Part shown: positions 7,647 to 16,055 of the stretch, one piece after another
How the letters are laid out: every line of letters starts with the position of its first letter
Position numbering within the stretch: the first letter of the stretch is position 1
NCBI RefSeq assembly: GCF_003075375.1
Contig: NZ_QDFT01000009.1
Location: forward strand, 31,788-95,787
Source: Microbacterium testaceum
Lineage (GTDB): Bacteria; Actinomycetota; Actinomycetes; Actinomycetales; Microbacteriaceae
DNA: 64,000 nucleotides
Reading direction: 5' to 3'
The notes under the pieces: generated by a model
Told to the model about the DNA's origin: nothing
Databases searched by the model: none
The model's input: only the letters and a program-made list of their open reading frames with translations
Program-made: the position numbers and the translations under genes

Positions 7647-8693
7647 TCAGGCGGGGGCGAAGGTCTTCGCGTCGATGACGAAGCGGTAGCGCACGTCGCT
7701 CTTCAGCACGCGCTCGTAGGCCTCGTTGATCTGGTCGGCCGAGATGAGCTCGGTCTCGGGCGCGATGCCGTTCTCGGCGCAGAAGTCGAGCATCTCCTGG
7801 GTCTCGCGGATGCCGCCGATCGACGAACCCGCGAAGGAACGACGGTTGGTGAACAGCGTGAAGACCTGGATGGGCAGCGGCTCCGGCGGGGCGCCGACGT
7901 TGACCATTGTGCCGTTCAGCGCCAGCAGACCCAGGTACTGCTTGAGGTCGAGCGGCGCGCTGACGGTGTTGATGATGAGGTCGAAGTGCTTCTTCAGCTT
8001 GTCGAAGGTCTCGTCGTCCTTCGTCGCGTAGTAGTGGTCGGCGCCCATCTTCAGGCCGTCGTCCTTCTTGCTCAGCGTCTGCGAGAGCACGGTGACCTCG
8101 GCGCCCATGGCGTGGGCGATCTTGACGGCCATGTGGCCGAGACCGCCGAGGCCGACGACCGCGACCTTCTTGCCGGGGCCGGCGTTCCAGTGGTTCAGCG
8201 GCGAGTAGGTCGTGATGCCGGCGCACAGCAGCGGCGCGGCCTTCTCGTAGGGGATCGACTCGGGCACGCGCAGCACGAAGTGCTCGTCGACGACGATCTT
8301 CTCGCTGTAGCCGCCCTGCGTGATCGTGCCGTCGACGTCCTTGGCGCCGTACGTGCCGATGTTGCCCTTCTCGCAGTACTGCTCCTCGCCCGCGAGGCAG
8401 TTCTCGCACTCGCGGCACGAGTTGACCATGCAGCCGACGCCGACGCGGTCGCCGACCTTGTGGCTGGTGACCTCGGAGCCGACTTCGGCGACGGTGCCGA
8501 CGATCTCGTGGCCGACGGTCAGCGGGTAGGGCACCTGGCCCCACTCGCCCCGGATGGTGTGGATGTCGGAGTGGCAGATGCCGGCGTAGGCGATGTCGAT
8601 CAGGACGTCCTTCGGGCCGACCTCACGGCGCTCGATGGTCGTGGGCTCAAGGGGTGAGGTCGCGGACGACGCCGCGTAGGCGTTGACGTGCAT
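7647..8693 (-). CDS. Zinc-dependent NAD(P)-dependent alcohol dehydrogenase (cinnamyl-alcohol dehydrogenase type)
   Basis: A 348-residue medium-chain dehydrogenase. The catalytic zinc site shows as [14 protein letters not shown] and the VGHE motif. The structural zinc site shows as four cysteines in [15 protein letters not shown]. The Rossmann motif is [17 protein letters not shown]. The composition and [25 protein letters not shown] blocks match the YahK/cinnamyl alcohol dehydrogenase subgroup, which reduces a wide range of aldehydes, usually with NADPH. The start has a GGAG ribosome site. The upstream spacer contains a perfect 16-bp palindrome that could be an operator. It lies downstream of the GH30 gene on the same strand but is separated from it by a terminator, so it is probably its own unit. 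Confidence 0.94.
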   Translation of the reverse strand: MHVNAYAASSATSPLEPTTIERREVGPKDVLIDIAYAGICHSDIHTIRGEWGQVPYPLTVGHEIVGTVAEVGSEVTSHKVGDRVGVGCMVNSCRECENCLAGEEQYCEKGNIGTYGAKDVDGTITQGGYSEKIVVDEHFVLRVPESIPYEKAAPLLCAGITTYSPLNHWNAGPGKKVAVVGLGGLGHMAVKIAHAMGAEVTVLSQTLSKKDDGLKMGADHYYATKDDETFDKLKKHFDLIINTVSAPLDLKQYLGLLALNGTMVNVGAPPEPLPIQVFTLFTNRRSFAGSSIGGIRETQEMLDFCAENGIAPETELISADQINEAYERVLKSDVRYRFVIDAKTFAPA

Positions 8694-8761
8694 GGGTCTC
8701 CTCGGTGGGGTCTATTGGGACGGGTTCCATTGTGCTCTCGCCGGGTCGCGAAAAGACGGGC

Positions 8762-8777
8762 TTGCACGCACGTGCAA
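8762..8777. promoter_or_regulatory. 16-bp perfect palindrome upstream of the alcohol dehydrogenase
   Basis: TTGCACGCACGTGCAA is symmetric apart from its central CA and lies about 70 bp before the adh start. It may be an operator; no matching regulator gene is adjacent. Confidence 0.45.
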
Positions 8778-8797
8778 ACGGGTGAAGGACGACGCCG

Positions 8798-8837
8798 GGG
8801 GCCGCGCCGGTCGCCTTCGAACGATCCGACGCGGCCC
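8798..8837 (-). terminator. Hairpin downstream of the GH30 galactanase gene
   Basis: GGGCCGCGCCGG and CCGACGCGGCCC pair with one mismatch around a 16-nt loop, directly after the stop at 8846. Confidence 0.65.
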
Positions 8838-8845
8838 TCTGACGT

Positions 8846-11800
8846 TCAGACCCGCGAGCGGCGGCGGCGCAGCACCACCGCGCCCGCACCGGCCAGCAGC
8901 AGCACGAGGGCGGTGATCGCCGTGGCCGTCACGCCTTCGGCGTTCAGACCCGTCGCCGCGAGAGGCCGACCCGAGGCCTTTCCGGCCGCGTCGGTCGCGC
9001 CCGGAGTGCCCGCCCCGGTACCACCGCCCGTTCCCGTGCCGGTCCCCGCGCCGGGGGCGCCCGCGCCCGGGGCGCCCGTGCCGGGGGTCACGCCGCCGGA
9101 ACCGCCCGTGTCGGGAGTGCCGCCGTTCGACCCACCCGTGCTCGGGTCGACCACCGCGGCCGGGACCAGCACGCCCGAGCGGCTCTTACCGTCCTGGAAC
9201 CCGGATGCCGTCGCCGTCACCGCGACGCTGATCTCGCGACCCGCGTCCGCGGCGGTCAGCGCGTAGGCGTCGGCCGTGGCGCCGTCGATCGGCGATCCGT
9301 CGCGCAGCCACGCGAAGGCCAGGACGGCATCCGCGGGATCGGTGGTCGCCGTGGCCCGCACGGTCGATCCCACGCGCGGCTCTCCGGTGACGACCGGAGT
9401 GCCCACGCCCACGGCACGGTTCACCGTCACCGTGTACGTGCGCGCCATCCCGTCGGGGGCGGTCACCTCGACCGTGCCAACGCCGCCGACCGCACGTGCG
9501 GCCGGATCGGTCGCGCCCGGCTGCGTGACGACGACGCGTGCGTCCTCGTCCACGGCGAGCGCGTGCAGGCTCGGCCAGGCCGCCCCGGTGGAGGTGACCG
9601 TGTACGCGAGGGTGTCGGGGTCGAAGCCCGCGACGGGCTCGTCGCCGACCGTCAGCCGCGCCAGATCGGCGATGCCGGCGGGGGCGGGGGCGGCCGCGTA
9701 GATCTCGACCTCGGACACGATCATGTGCGTCTGCGGGCGCGCGGTCATGACCACGCGCACCTCGTCGGCCGCACCCGTGAGCGGCACGCTCACGCGCGGC
9801 GCACCGCTCGCGGGATCGGGAACCGGCGTGGCCGCGCCCGGCACCCACTCGCCGTCGGCGAGACGGTGGTCCACCCGGATCGAGGTGGGCCAGCTGAGGG
9901 TCGCTCCGTCGCGGTAGAACTGCACGTCGACGTGCGTGAGCGTCTCGCGCTGGGCCAGACGGTAGCTCAGCGTGTCCTGCTCGTTCTTGGTGCCCGAACG
10001 CCAGTTCGACCATCCCTTGTCGGTCATGCTGCCATTGATGGTGTTGCGGACGTCGTACTGCGCGCTCTCGGTGAACGTCGCTGCCGGCTGGCTCTGCGGG
10101 GCGACGTTGTGCTCCGAGGCGGCCGTGACGATGACCGTCAGGCGCGCCGGCAGTTTCTCGCCGCTGGGCCCCGTCGCCACGCCGGCGACCTCGACGGTCC
10201 CCGGTGCCGCGAACGACGCGTCACTCAGTCCGTCCCAGCTCCACACGACGGGCACCCCGTACCCCGCGCCCGAGGGGCGCAGTTCGGCCTGGACCTCGGC
10301 ATCCGCCTGCTTCTGCACGGTGCCGAGGGCGCTGCCGGCGGGGACGGTGACCGACGCCGGCCGCGTCGCGGTGAACGCGCCGACCTCAACCGTCGCGGTC
10401 GCCTCGAAGGGCGCTCCGAAAAGGTCGGTGCCGGTGCCGCGTACCTGGACCGTGCCGGGGCGCGAGAAGTCCACGCCCTCGAGCTGCCACGTCACCGCGG
10501 CGCTGCGCGGCGTCGAACCGCCGTAGCGCAGGGCGACCGTCTCGGGCAGCGTCGGCGTGACGCCGACAGCGGTGGCGACCGAGACCGGCTTGGCGCCGAC
10601 GACGGCCGTTCCGGCGATGCGCCACTGCTGATTGCCGCCGCCGTTGGACGTCCACAGACCGACCGCCGCCCCGGGCGTGGAGCTGCCGCCGTTGACGTCG
10701 AGCACGCGTTCGGCCGCGACGTTCAGGACCGAGTAGTACGTGCCGTCGACGGTGGATGCCATCCACTGCAGGGAGGGGTCGGCCGCCGCCGCGGTCAGGT
10801 CGGCGTCGACGAGCGCGGTGCCGCCGCCCCGTGAGGCGAGGAACTTCCCCGTGCCGTTCTGCAGCGTGAAGCGGTGCCGGTTGGTGCCCTCACCGTCGAT
10901 CGTGCGCACGGTCCAGGACTGCGCGCGCGCAGCCTCGGCCGTCGTGGCCGGGGCCCGGACGGCCAGGGTCGACGACGCGTCGAGGGCGAGGCCGCTCTGC
11001 AGTCCCGTCAGCTGAACGGTCCGACCGTCGCGCAAGGCGGCGGCGTCGGCGGAGACACCCGAGACCCCGTCGATCTGGAAGGTCACCACCGACTTCGCGG
11101 GGATGGTGAGGGTGGCGGTGCGGGATGCCGTGTCCACGGCGACCGGTTCTCCGCGCACGAGCGCGTTCGAGGACGGCGCCTCGACGGTCGACTGGGTCGT
11201 CACGATCGGGGTGACCGTCGCCCCGGGAGCGATCGCCCCGAAGTCGCGCAGGTCGATCTCGACGGTGCGGTCCGCGTCCTCGGCGTTGACGTGGACGATG
11301 GTCGCGCCCGTGCCGTCGGCGTCGAGCGCCGCGGTGGACTGCGCGTCGTCGGTCGCCATCAGGTGCGCCCCGGGTGTGATGAAGTGGGTGAAGTTGCGCA
11401 CGGTGTTGAACTTCTCGTTGGTCAGCACCTTGCACGAGGGGTCGGCCTCGCCGTCCGCGATCCGTCGCTCGGACTCGCCCTCGGCGTTGCAGTCGAAGTC
11501 GATGAAGACGCTGCCCCAGTTCAGCTTCTCGACCTTCTCCATGTTGTAGAGGTCTTCGACGGGCTGCCAGAACACCCACGCGTCCGGCTCGAGCTCGCGC
11601 AGGTCGCCCACGATGTGCTGCGCCATGCCGATGCCGTTGTCGATGTCGTTCGTGACGAAGCCCTTGTCCTGCGCGGTCCAGTTGCCCTCGACCTCGCTCA
11701 TCCACAGCGGCTTGTCCGCGGCCTTGGCGATGTCACGGACCACCGGACGCCCGTCGGTGCCGTAGGTGTGGACGTTCAGCTGGTCCACGAGCGCCTTGGA

Positions 11801-12751
11801 CTGCGCCGACCACGCGTTCCAGTTGGTGGCGAAGATGCCGGGGTTGGTCTCGTCCATCGCCGAGATGACGGCGTCGGTCGTAGTGCTCGGCTGCGCCAGA
11901 CGCGCCGCGAGCGCTTTGACCATGGCATCCTGCGCCTGCGGTCCGATGTGAGCGCCCTCTTGACGTCCACCGGTCGGCCAGGTCGCGCCGTCGGGGATCT
12001 GCGTCGACCAGTAGTTGGTGTTGGGCTCGTTGAACGGATCGATCGTGTCGAAGGTGATGCCGTGCTTCTTCTCGAGCTCATCGACGACGGTGACGAGGTA
12101 GCCGGCGAACTTGTCCATGTCGGCCGGGGCGAGTTGCTCGCTGGTGGCGTTGTTGATGCCTCCCGAGGCGTAGCCGCTCTGCGTGAGGAAGTACGGCGGC
12201 GAGTTGCTGAACGCCTCCCAGTGGGTGACCTTGTTCTTCAGCGCGTCGAGCCACCAGCGCTGACCGGCATCGGCGTCGAAGTCGTACGAGGCGGGGTCGT
12301 CCGGATTCCAGGCCGCCTTGTAGCGGTCGCGATCGGCGTAGGTCGAGGTGATCGGCCCGTTCGCGTCGCTCGCGGCGAGGTCGGGGTTCCAGAATCCCGG
12401 CACCGCTCCACCCGGGCGCAGGTACGAGGGAACGTCGGTGGCGTTGCCGCCACCGATGTTGTACCGGGCGATGTTGAGGTTGAGCCCGTCGTCGCCGAAC
12501 ACGGCGTCGTAGAGCTTCTGCCGGACGTCGGCGGGATAGCCGCCGGTCGCGTTAGCGAACCAGACGAGGCTCGTGCCCCACCCCTCGAAGGGCTTCTCGG
12601 ACGCGGTGGCGGGATTGGGGGTGATGCGCACGGGCGCGGACCCGGCCGCGTGGGCCGGAGGGGGTGCCACGGCGGCCGCGGCTCCGAGCGCGCCGGCGGC
12701 CAGGGCCACGGCGCAGGTCATCGACAGCAGTCGAATCGACGTCATCGTCAT
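8846..12751 (-). CDS. Cell-wall-anchored GH30 glycosidase, likely endo-beta-1,6-galactanase
   Basis: A 1301-residue secreted multidomain enzyme. Residues 1-36 are a signal peptide ending PAHAA. The GH30 catalytic domain (about 40-565) begins PFEGWGTSLVWFA and has the acid/base Glu242 in DPFNEPN and nucleophile Glu353 in WMSEVEGNW. A ricin-type beta-trefoil follows (about 580-715, with VLDVNGGSS and GGGNQQWRI), then Ig-like repeats, a discoidin-like carbohydrate-binding domain (TINGSMTDKGWSNWRS), a cadherin-like sandwich and another Ig-like domain. A Gly-rich linker, LAATG, one membrane helix and a basic tail form a sortase signal. The GH30 type resembles bacterial beta-1,6-galactanases acting on arabinogalactan side chains. 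Two tandem LacI operators precede it. The family is firm; the exact linkage is inferred from neighbours. Confidence 0.9.
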   Translation of the reverse strand: MTMTSIRLLSMTCAVALAAGALGAAAAVAPPPAHAAGSAPVRITPNPATASEKPFEGWGTSLVWFANATGGYPADVRQKLYDAVFGDDGLNLNIARYNIGGGNATDVPSYLRPGGAVPGFWNPDLAASDANGPITSTYADRDRYKAAWNPDDPASYDFDADAGQRWWLDALKNKVTHWEAFSNSPPYFLTQSGYASGGINNATSEQLAPADMDKFAGYLVTVVDELEKKHGITFDTIDPFNEPNTNYWSTQIPDGATWPTGGRQEGAHIGPQAQDAMVKALAARLAQPSTTTDAVISAMDETNPGIFATNWNAWSAQSKALVDQLNVHTYGTDGRPVVRDIAKAADKPLWMSEVEGNWTAQDKGFVTNDIDNGIGMAQHIVGDLRELEPDAWVFWQPVEDLYNMEKVEKLNWGSVFIDFDCNAEGESERRIADGEADPSCKVLTNEKFNTVRNFTHFITPGAHLMATDDAQSTAALDADGTGATIVHVNAEDADRTVEIDLRDFGAIAPGATVTPIVTTQSTVEAPSSNALVRGEPVAVDTASRTATLTIPAKSVVTFQIDGVSGVSADAAALRDGRTVQLTGLQSGLALDASSTLAVRAPATTAEAARAQSWTVRTIDGEGTNRHRFTLQNGTGKFLASRGGGTALVDADLTAAAADPSLQWMASTVDGTYYSVLNVAAERVLDVNGGSSTPGAAVGLWTSNGGGNQQWRIAGTAVVGAKPVSVATAVGVTPTLPETVALRYGGSTPRSAAVTWQLEGVDFSRPGTVQVRGTGTDLFGAPFEATATVEVGAFTATRPASVTVPAGSALGTVQKQADAEVQAELRPSGAGYGVPVVWSWDGLSDASFAAPGTVEVAGVATGPSGEKLPARLTVIVTAASEHNVAPQSQPAATFTESAQYDVRNTINGSMTDKGWSNWRSGTKNEQDTLSYRLAQRETLTHVDVQFYRDGATLSWPTSIRVDHRLADGEWVPGAATPVPDPASGAPRVSVPLTGAADEVRVVMTARPQTHMIVSEVEIYAAAPAPAGIADLARLTVGDEPVAGFDPDTLAYTVTSTGAAWPSLHALAVDEDARVVVTQPGATDPAARAVGGVGTVEVTAPDGMARTYTVTVNRAVGVGTPVVTGEPRVGSTVRATATTDPADAVLAFAWLRDGSPIDGATADAYALTAADAGREISVAVTATASGFQDGKSRSGVLVPAAVVDPSTGGSNGGTPDTGGSGGVTPGTGAPGAGAPGAGTGTGTGGGTGAGTPGATDAAGKASGRPLAATGLNAEGVTATAITALVLLLAGAGAVVLRRRRSRV

Positions 12752-12789
12752 TCCGATCCGGTCGCATCGGCGCGACCTCGGTGGGGGCG

Positions 12790-12817
12790 TGTTGACGTCA
12801 ACATGTTGACGTCAACA
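12790..12817. promoter_or_regulatory. Two abutting LacI-type operators upstream of the GH30 gene
   Basis: Two identical perfect 14-bp palindromes, TGTTGACGTCAACA, lie head to tail at 12790-12803 and 12804-12817. They cover the predicted transcription start region. The same motif recurs at 14017 and 14050. Confidence 0.85.
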
Positions 12818-12820
12818 GCG

Positions 12821-12850
12821 AGCCTACGGGAGAGCCGACCGCCGCCGCAA
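12821..12850 (-). promoter_or_regulatory. Promoter of the GH30 gene
   Basis: On the minus strand TTGCGG (12845-12850) and TAGGCT (12821-12826) are 18 bp apart. The start site would fall inside the operator pair, giving a leader of about 60 nt. Confidence 0.55.
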
Positions 12851-12852
12851 TG

Positions 12853-12877
12853 CCCGGGCGGCGCGAGCCCGCCCGGG
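12853..12877 (-). terminator. Second hairpin downstream of the LacI gene
   Basis: CCCGGGCGG and CCGCCCGGG pair perfectly. It lies just beyond another hairpin after the lacI stop. Confidence 0.5.
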
Positions 12878-12883
12878 GCGGAA

Positions 12884-12915
12884 GGCGACCGCACGGGCAC
12901 GGCTCCGCGGTCGCC
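12884..12915 (-). terminator. Hairpin downstream of the LacI gene
   Basis: GGCGACCGC and GCGGTCGCC form a perfect 9-bp stem with a 14-nt loop, about 40 nt after the stop at 12958. Confidence 0.6.
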
Positions 12916-12957
12916 GAGCGCTGAGACCGCCTCGGGGTCGGGCGACGGCGGCCCGGC

Positions 12958-14001
12958 TCAGCGCGGGCCGGAGCTCGCCCGGACGACGAGCGACGTCGGC
13001 ACGAGGGTGCGGGCGTGCTCGCCACCCGGCCCCTCGATGTCGGCGATCAACGCGCTCATCGCCTCTTCGCCGACGCGTTGGAAGCGCTGGCGGACGGTGG
13101 TCAGCGGCGGCCAGAAGTTGGCCGCCTCGGGCATGTCGTCGAAGCCCACGACGCTCACCTGGCCGGGAACCGCCCGCCCCGCCTCGTGCAGGGCGCGGAT
13201 GACGCCGAGCGCCATCTGGTCGTTCGCCGCGAACACCGCGGTCACCTCGGGCCGCACCGCCAGCTCTGCGCCGATGCGGTGGCCCGACTCGGCCGTCCAG
13301 TCGCCGATCTGCACGTCGGGGACGCGGCATCCCCGATCCTCGAGGGCCTCGCGCCAGGCGATGCGGCGACGCTCGGCGGCGAAGGACTCGGGCGGACCCG
13401 ACACGTGCCACACCGTCTCGTGGCCCAGATCGAGCAGGTGCTCGGTCGCCAGCCGGGCCCCCTGCGCCTGGTCGTTGTCGACGACGGCGTAGGGGTAATC
13501 AGCGCTCGAATCGACGACCACGACCGGAAGACCCGAGGGGATCGATAGCTCGTTCTCACCCAGCCGGTGCGTCTCGATGAGGATCACGATGCCGTCGACC
13601 GCGTGCTCGCGCAGGCGCAGGAACGCCCCCGACACGTCGGACTGCGACGCCGACTGCACGGTGATGAGGGTGATCGAGTAACCGGATGCCGCGGCAACCG
13701 ACGCCAGAGCGTCGAGGGTGCGCGTGTTGCCGTACGAGCTGAGCGAGAACATGATGACGCCGATGCTGCGGAACCGGCCCGATCGCAGCGCGCGGGCGGC
13801 GCTGTTGGGGCGGTAGCCGAGCGTGGCCATCGCGTCCAGGACGCGCTGGCGGGTGTCGGGGTCGACGTTCGCGCGTCCGTTCGCGACGCGCGAGACGGTC
13901 TGTCCCGACACGCCGGCAGCCGCGGCCACGTCGGCCATCGACACCTCTCGTCGGCGTTCGCGCGTCGGGATCGCGGTCGACGTCGTCGTCGTCTCGCTCA
14001 T
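12958..14001 (-). CDS. LacI-family regulator of the arabinogalactan locus
   Basis: A 347-residue LacI/GalR repressor. The N-terminal HTH reads VSMADVAAAAGVSGQTVSRVANGRANVDPDTRQRVLDAM, with the hinge helix NSAARALRSG. A periplasmic-binding-like sugar domain follows (from IGVIMFSLSSYGNTRTLDAL to VSVVGFDDMPEAANFWPPLTTV). The ATG at 14001 is preferred: it has GAGGGGG 8 nt upstream, while an in-frame GTG at 14031 lies inside the operator. It sits divergently from the permease operon, and TGTTGACG-type operators flank it on both sides. It therefore probably represses GH30, the transporter operon and itself until a galacto- or arabino-oligosaccharide binds. It is a close paralogue of the regulator at 32655-33620. 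Confidence 0.92.
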   Translation of the reverse strand: MSETTTTSTAIPTRERRREVSMADVAAAAGVSGQTVSRVANGRANVDPDTRQRVLDAMATLGYRPNSAARALRSGRFRSIGVIMFSLSSYGNTRTLDALASVAAASGYSITLITVQSASQSDVSGAFLRLREHAVDGIVILIETHRLGENELSIPSGLPVVVVDSSADYPYAVVDNDQAQGARLATEHLLDLGHETVWHVSGPPESFAAERRRIAWREALEDRGCRVPDVQIGDWTAESGHRIGAELAVRPEVTAVFAANDQMALGVIRALHEAGRAVPGQVSVVGFDDMPEAANFWPPLTTVRQRFQRVGEEAMSALIADIEGPGGEHARTLVPTSLVVRASSGPR

Positions 14002-14016
14002 GTCGGCCCCCTCGGA

Positions 14017-14063
14017 TGTTGACGTTGACACCCTAGCGCGGTCGGGTTATGTTTACGTCAACA
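14017..14063. promoter_or_regulatory. Divergent promoter with two LacI operators
   Basis: Operators TGTTGACGTTGACA (14017-14030) and TGTTTACGTCAACA (14050-14063) overlap, respectively, the -35 TTGACA (14025-14030) and the -10 TATGTT (14048-14053) of the rightward promoter, 17 bp apart. Binding at either site would block polymerase on the permease operon and probably on lacI. Confidence 0.8.
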
Positions 14064-14111
14064 TCCCGGCCAACCCGACCGGGATGCGCACCAATGAAGA
14101 GGCACCGGACG

Positions 14112-15035
14112 ATGACGACCACCGCGGCACCCCCGCCCGCCCTGCGCACTCCGCGGCGCAAGCGGCGCGCACGAATCGACGACCGCGGCTGGCTGTTCGT
14201 CGCCCCCTTCGCGCTGATCTTCGCGCTCGTGTTCCTGGCGCCGCTGGCGTACTCGATCTACCTGAGCCTGTTCCGCGATCAGCTCATCGGCGGCAACGCC
14301 TTCGTGGGTCTCGACAACTACGTCACCGCGTTCGCCGACCCGAAGTTCTGGGACGGCTTCGGTCGCGTCGGGGCCTTCCTCGTCGTCCAGGTGCCGATCA
14401 TGCTGGTGCTCGCCCTGGCCGCAGCCCTGGCGATCGACAGCGCACGGCTGCACGCCGCCGGCTTCTACCGCATCGTGATCTTCCTGCCCTACGCCGTGCC
14501 CGCCGTCGTCGCGGTGCTCATGTGGGGCTACATCTACGGCGACCAGTTCGGCCTCACGCGCAACCTCAACGACCTGCTCGGCGGTACCTACGTCCAGCCC
14601 TTCCTCCCCGAGTGGATGCTGCTGTCGATCGGCAACATCGTGACCTGGCAGTTCGTGGGCTACAACATGCTCATCTTCTACTCGTCGCTGAAGACCATCC
14701 CCACCGAGCTGTACGAAGCGGCATCCATCGACGGAGCGGGCGCGTGGCGCACGATCTTCTCGATCAAGATCCCCGCGGTGCGCGGCGCGATCGTCATCGC
14801 GACCATCTTCTCGATCATCGGCAGCTTCCAGCTCTTCAACGAGCCCAACATCCTCAAGCCGCTGGCCCCGAACACGATCTCGACGTTCTTCACGCCGAAC
14901 ATGTACGCCTACAACCTCTCGTTCGCCGGCCAGCAGTACAACTACGCGGCCACGATCGCCATCATCATGGGCGTCATCACCGCCGTCATCGCCTACGTCG
15001 TGCAGCTGCGCGGCTCACGTCAGGAGGCGCGATGA
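14112..15035 (+). CDS. Carbohydrate ABC transporter permease 1 (MalF-like)
   Basis: About 307 residues with six membrane helices and a basic N-terminal cytoplasmic segment (RTPRRKRRARIDDRG). The EAA loop reads EAASIDGAGAWRTIFSIKIP, the site that docks the ATPase. The pattern FVAPFALIFALVFLAPLAYSIYLSLF and VGLDNYVTAFADPKFW is typical of CUT1 sugar transporters. ATG 14112 is favoured, with AAGAGG 9 nt before it; in-frame starts at 14049 and 14094 lie in or beside the operator. It pairs with the next gene, whose ATG overlaps its stop. No ATPase gene is nearby. Likely cargo: galacto- or arabinogalacto-oligosaccharides (inference). Confidence 0.92.
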   Translation: MTTTAAPPPALRTPRRKRRARIDDRGWLFVAPFALIFALVFLAPLAYSIYLSLFRDQLIGGNAFVGLDNYVTAFADPKFWDGFGRVGAFLVVQVPIMLVLALAAALAIDSARLHAAGFYRIVIFLPYAVPAVVAVLMWGYIYGDQFGLTRNLNDLLGGTYVQPFLPEWMLLSIGNIVTWQFVGYNMLIFYSSLKTIPTELYEAASIDGAGAWRTIFSIKIPAVRGAIVIATIFSIIGSFQLFNEPNILKPLAPNTISTFFTPNMYAYNLSFAGQQYNYAATIAIIMGVITAVIAYVVQLRGSRQEAR

Positions 15036-15967
15036 CCACCGCGACCGCACCCCGCACCGACACCGTCGCCGTGACCACCTCGCGAGGCACCGGCCGCGCC
15101 CGCTTCGCGCGCACGTCGCCGACCCGCAGCAAGAAGTCGCTGGTGCTCAGCATCGTGATGGGCCTGTACCTGCTGTACACGCTCGTGCCCCTGGCGTGGC
15201 TGGTCATCAACGCCACGAAGACCCAGCCCGACCTGTTCACCACCTTCGGCCTGGGCCCGGGCAACAGCTTCGCGCTCTTCGACAACATCGCGCAGACCCT
15301 GACCTACCGGGACGGCATCTTCGTCCGGTGGCTCGGCAACACGCTGCTGTACGTCGTGGTCGGCGCCGGCGGCGCGACGCTGCTCGCCACCCTCGCCGGA
15401 TACGGTCTCGCCAAGTACAACTTCCGCGGGCGCAAGGCCGTCTTCGCCGTGGTTCTCGGCGCGATCGCCGTCCCCGGCACGGCCCTGGCGGTGCCGACGT
15501 TCCTGCTGTTCAGCCAGCTCGGCCTGACGAACACCCCGTGGGCGATCATCATCCCCTCTCTGATCAGCCCGTTCGGGCTGTACCTGATCTGGGTCTACGC
15601 CTCGGACGCGATCCCCACCGAGCTGCTCGAGGCCGCCCGCATGGACGGAGCGGGCGAGTTCCGCACGTTCTTCACCATCTCGATCCGGCTGCTCACCCCC
15701 GGCATCGTCACCGTGCTGCTCTTCGCGGTCGTGGCGACGTGGAACAACTACTTCCTCCCGCTGATCATGCTGAGCGACCCGGCGTGGTACCCGCTCACGG
15801 TCGGCCTCAATCAGTGGAACGCGCAGGCCATCGGCGTCGGCGCGCAGCCCATCTACAACCTCGTGATCACCGGAGCACTGCTGTCGATCATCCCGATCGT
15901 CGCCGCGTTCCTCGTGCTGCAGCGCTTCTGGCAGTCGGGCCTGAGCGCCGGCAGCGTCAAGCAGTGA
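15032..15967 (+). CDS. Carbohydrate ABC transporter permease 2 (MalG-like)
   Basis: A 311-residue CUT1 permease with six helices and a long hydrophilic N-terminus. The EAA loop is EAARMDGAGEFRTFFTISIRLLTPG. The C-terminus ends with LVLQRFWQSGLSAGSVKQ, the usual MalG-type tail. Its ATG overlaps the stop of the preceding permease gene (ATGA), and a good AGGAGG site lies inside that gene, indicating translational coupling and equal subunit amounts. A small hairpin (15990-16003) separates it from the binding-protein gene. Confidence 0.94.
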   Translation: MTTATAPRTDTVAVTTSRGTGRARFARTSPTRSKKSLVLSIVMGLYLLYTLVPLAWLVINATKTQPDLFTTFGLGPGNSFALFDNIAQTLTYRDGIFVRWLGNTLLYVVVGAGGATLLATLAGYGLAKYNFRGRKAVFAVVLGAIAVPGTALAVPTFLLFSQLGLTNTPWAIIIPSLISPFGLYLIWVYASDAIPTELLEAARMDGAGEFRTFFTISIRLLTPGIVTVLLFAVVATWNNYFLPLIMLSDPAWYPLTVGLNQWNAQAIGVGAQPIYNLVITGALLSIIPIVAAFLVLQRFWQSGLSAGSVKQ

Positions 15968-16055
15968 TCCCCTGACCCCCCACCGCAGCAACCCGCCCGC
16001 GGGTCGCCGCAGCAGCATCCGCACCACATCCACAACAACGAAGTAGAGGAATCCG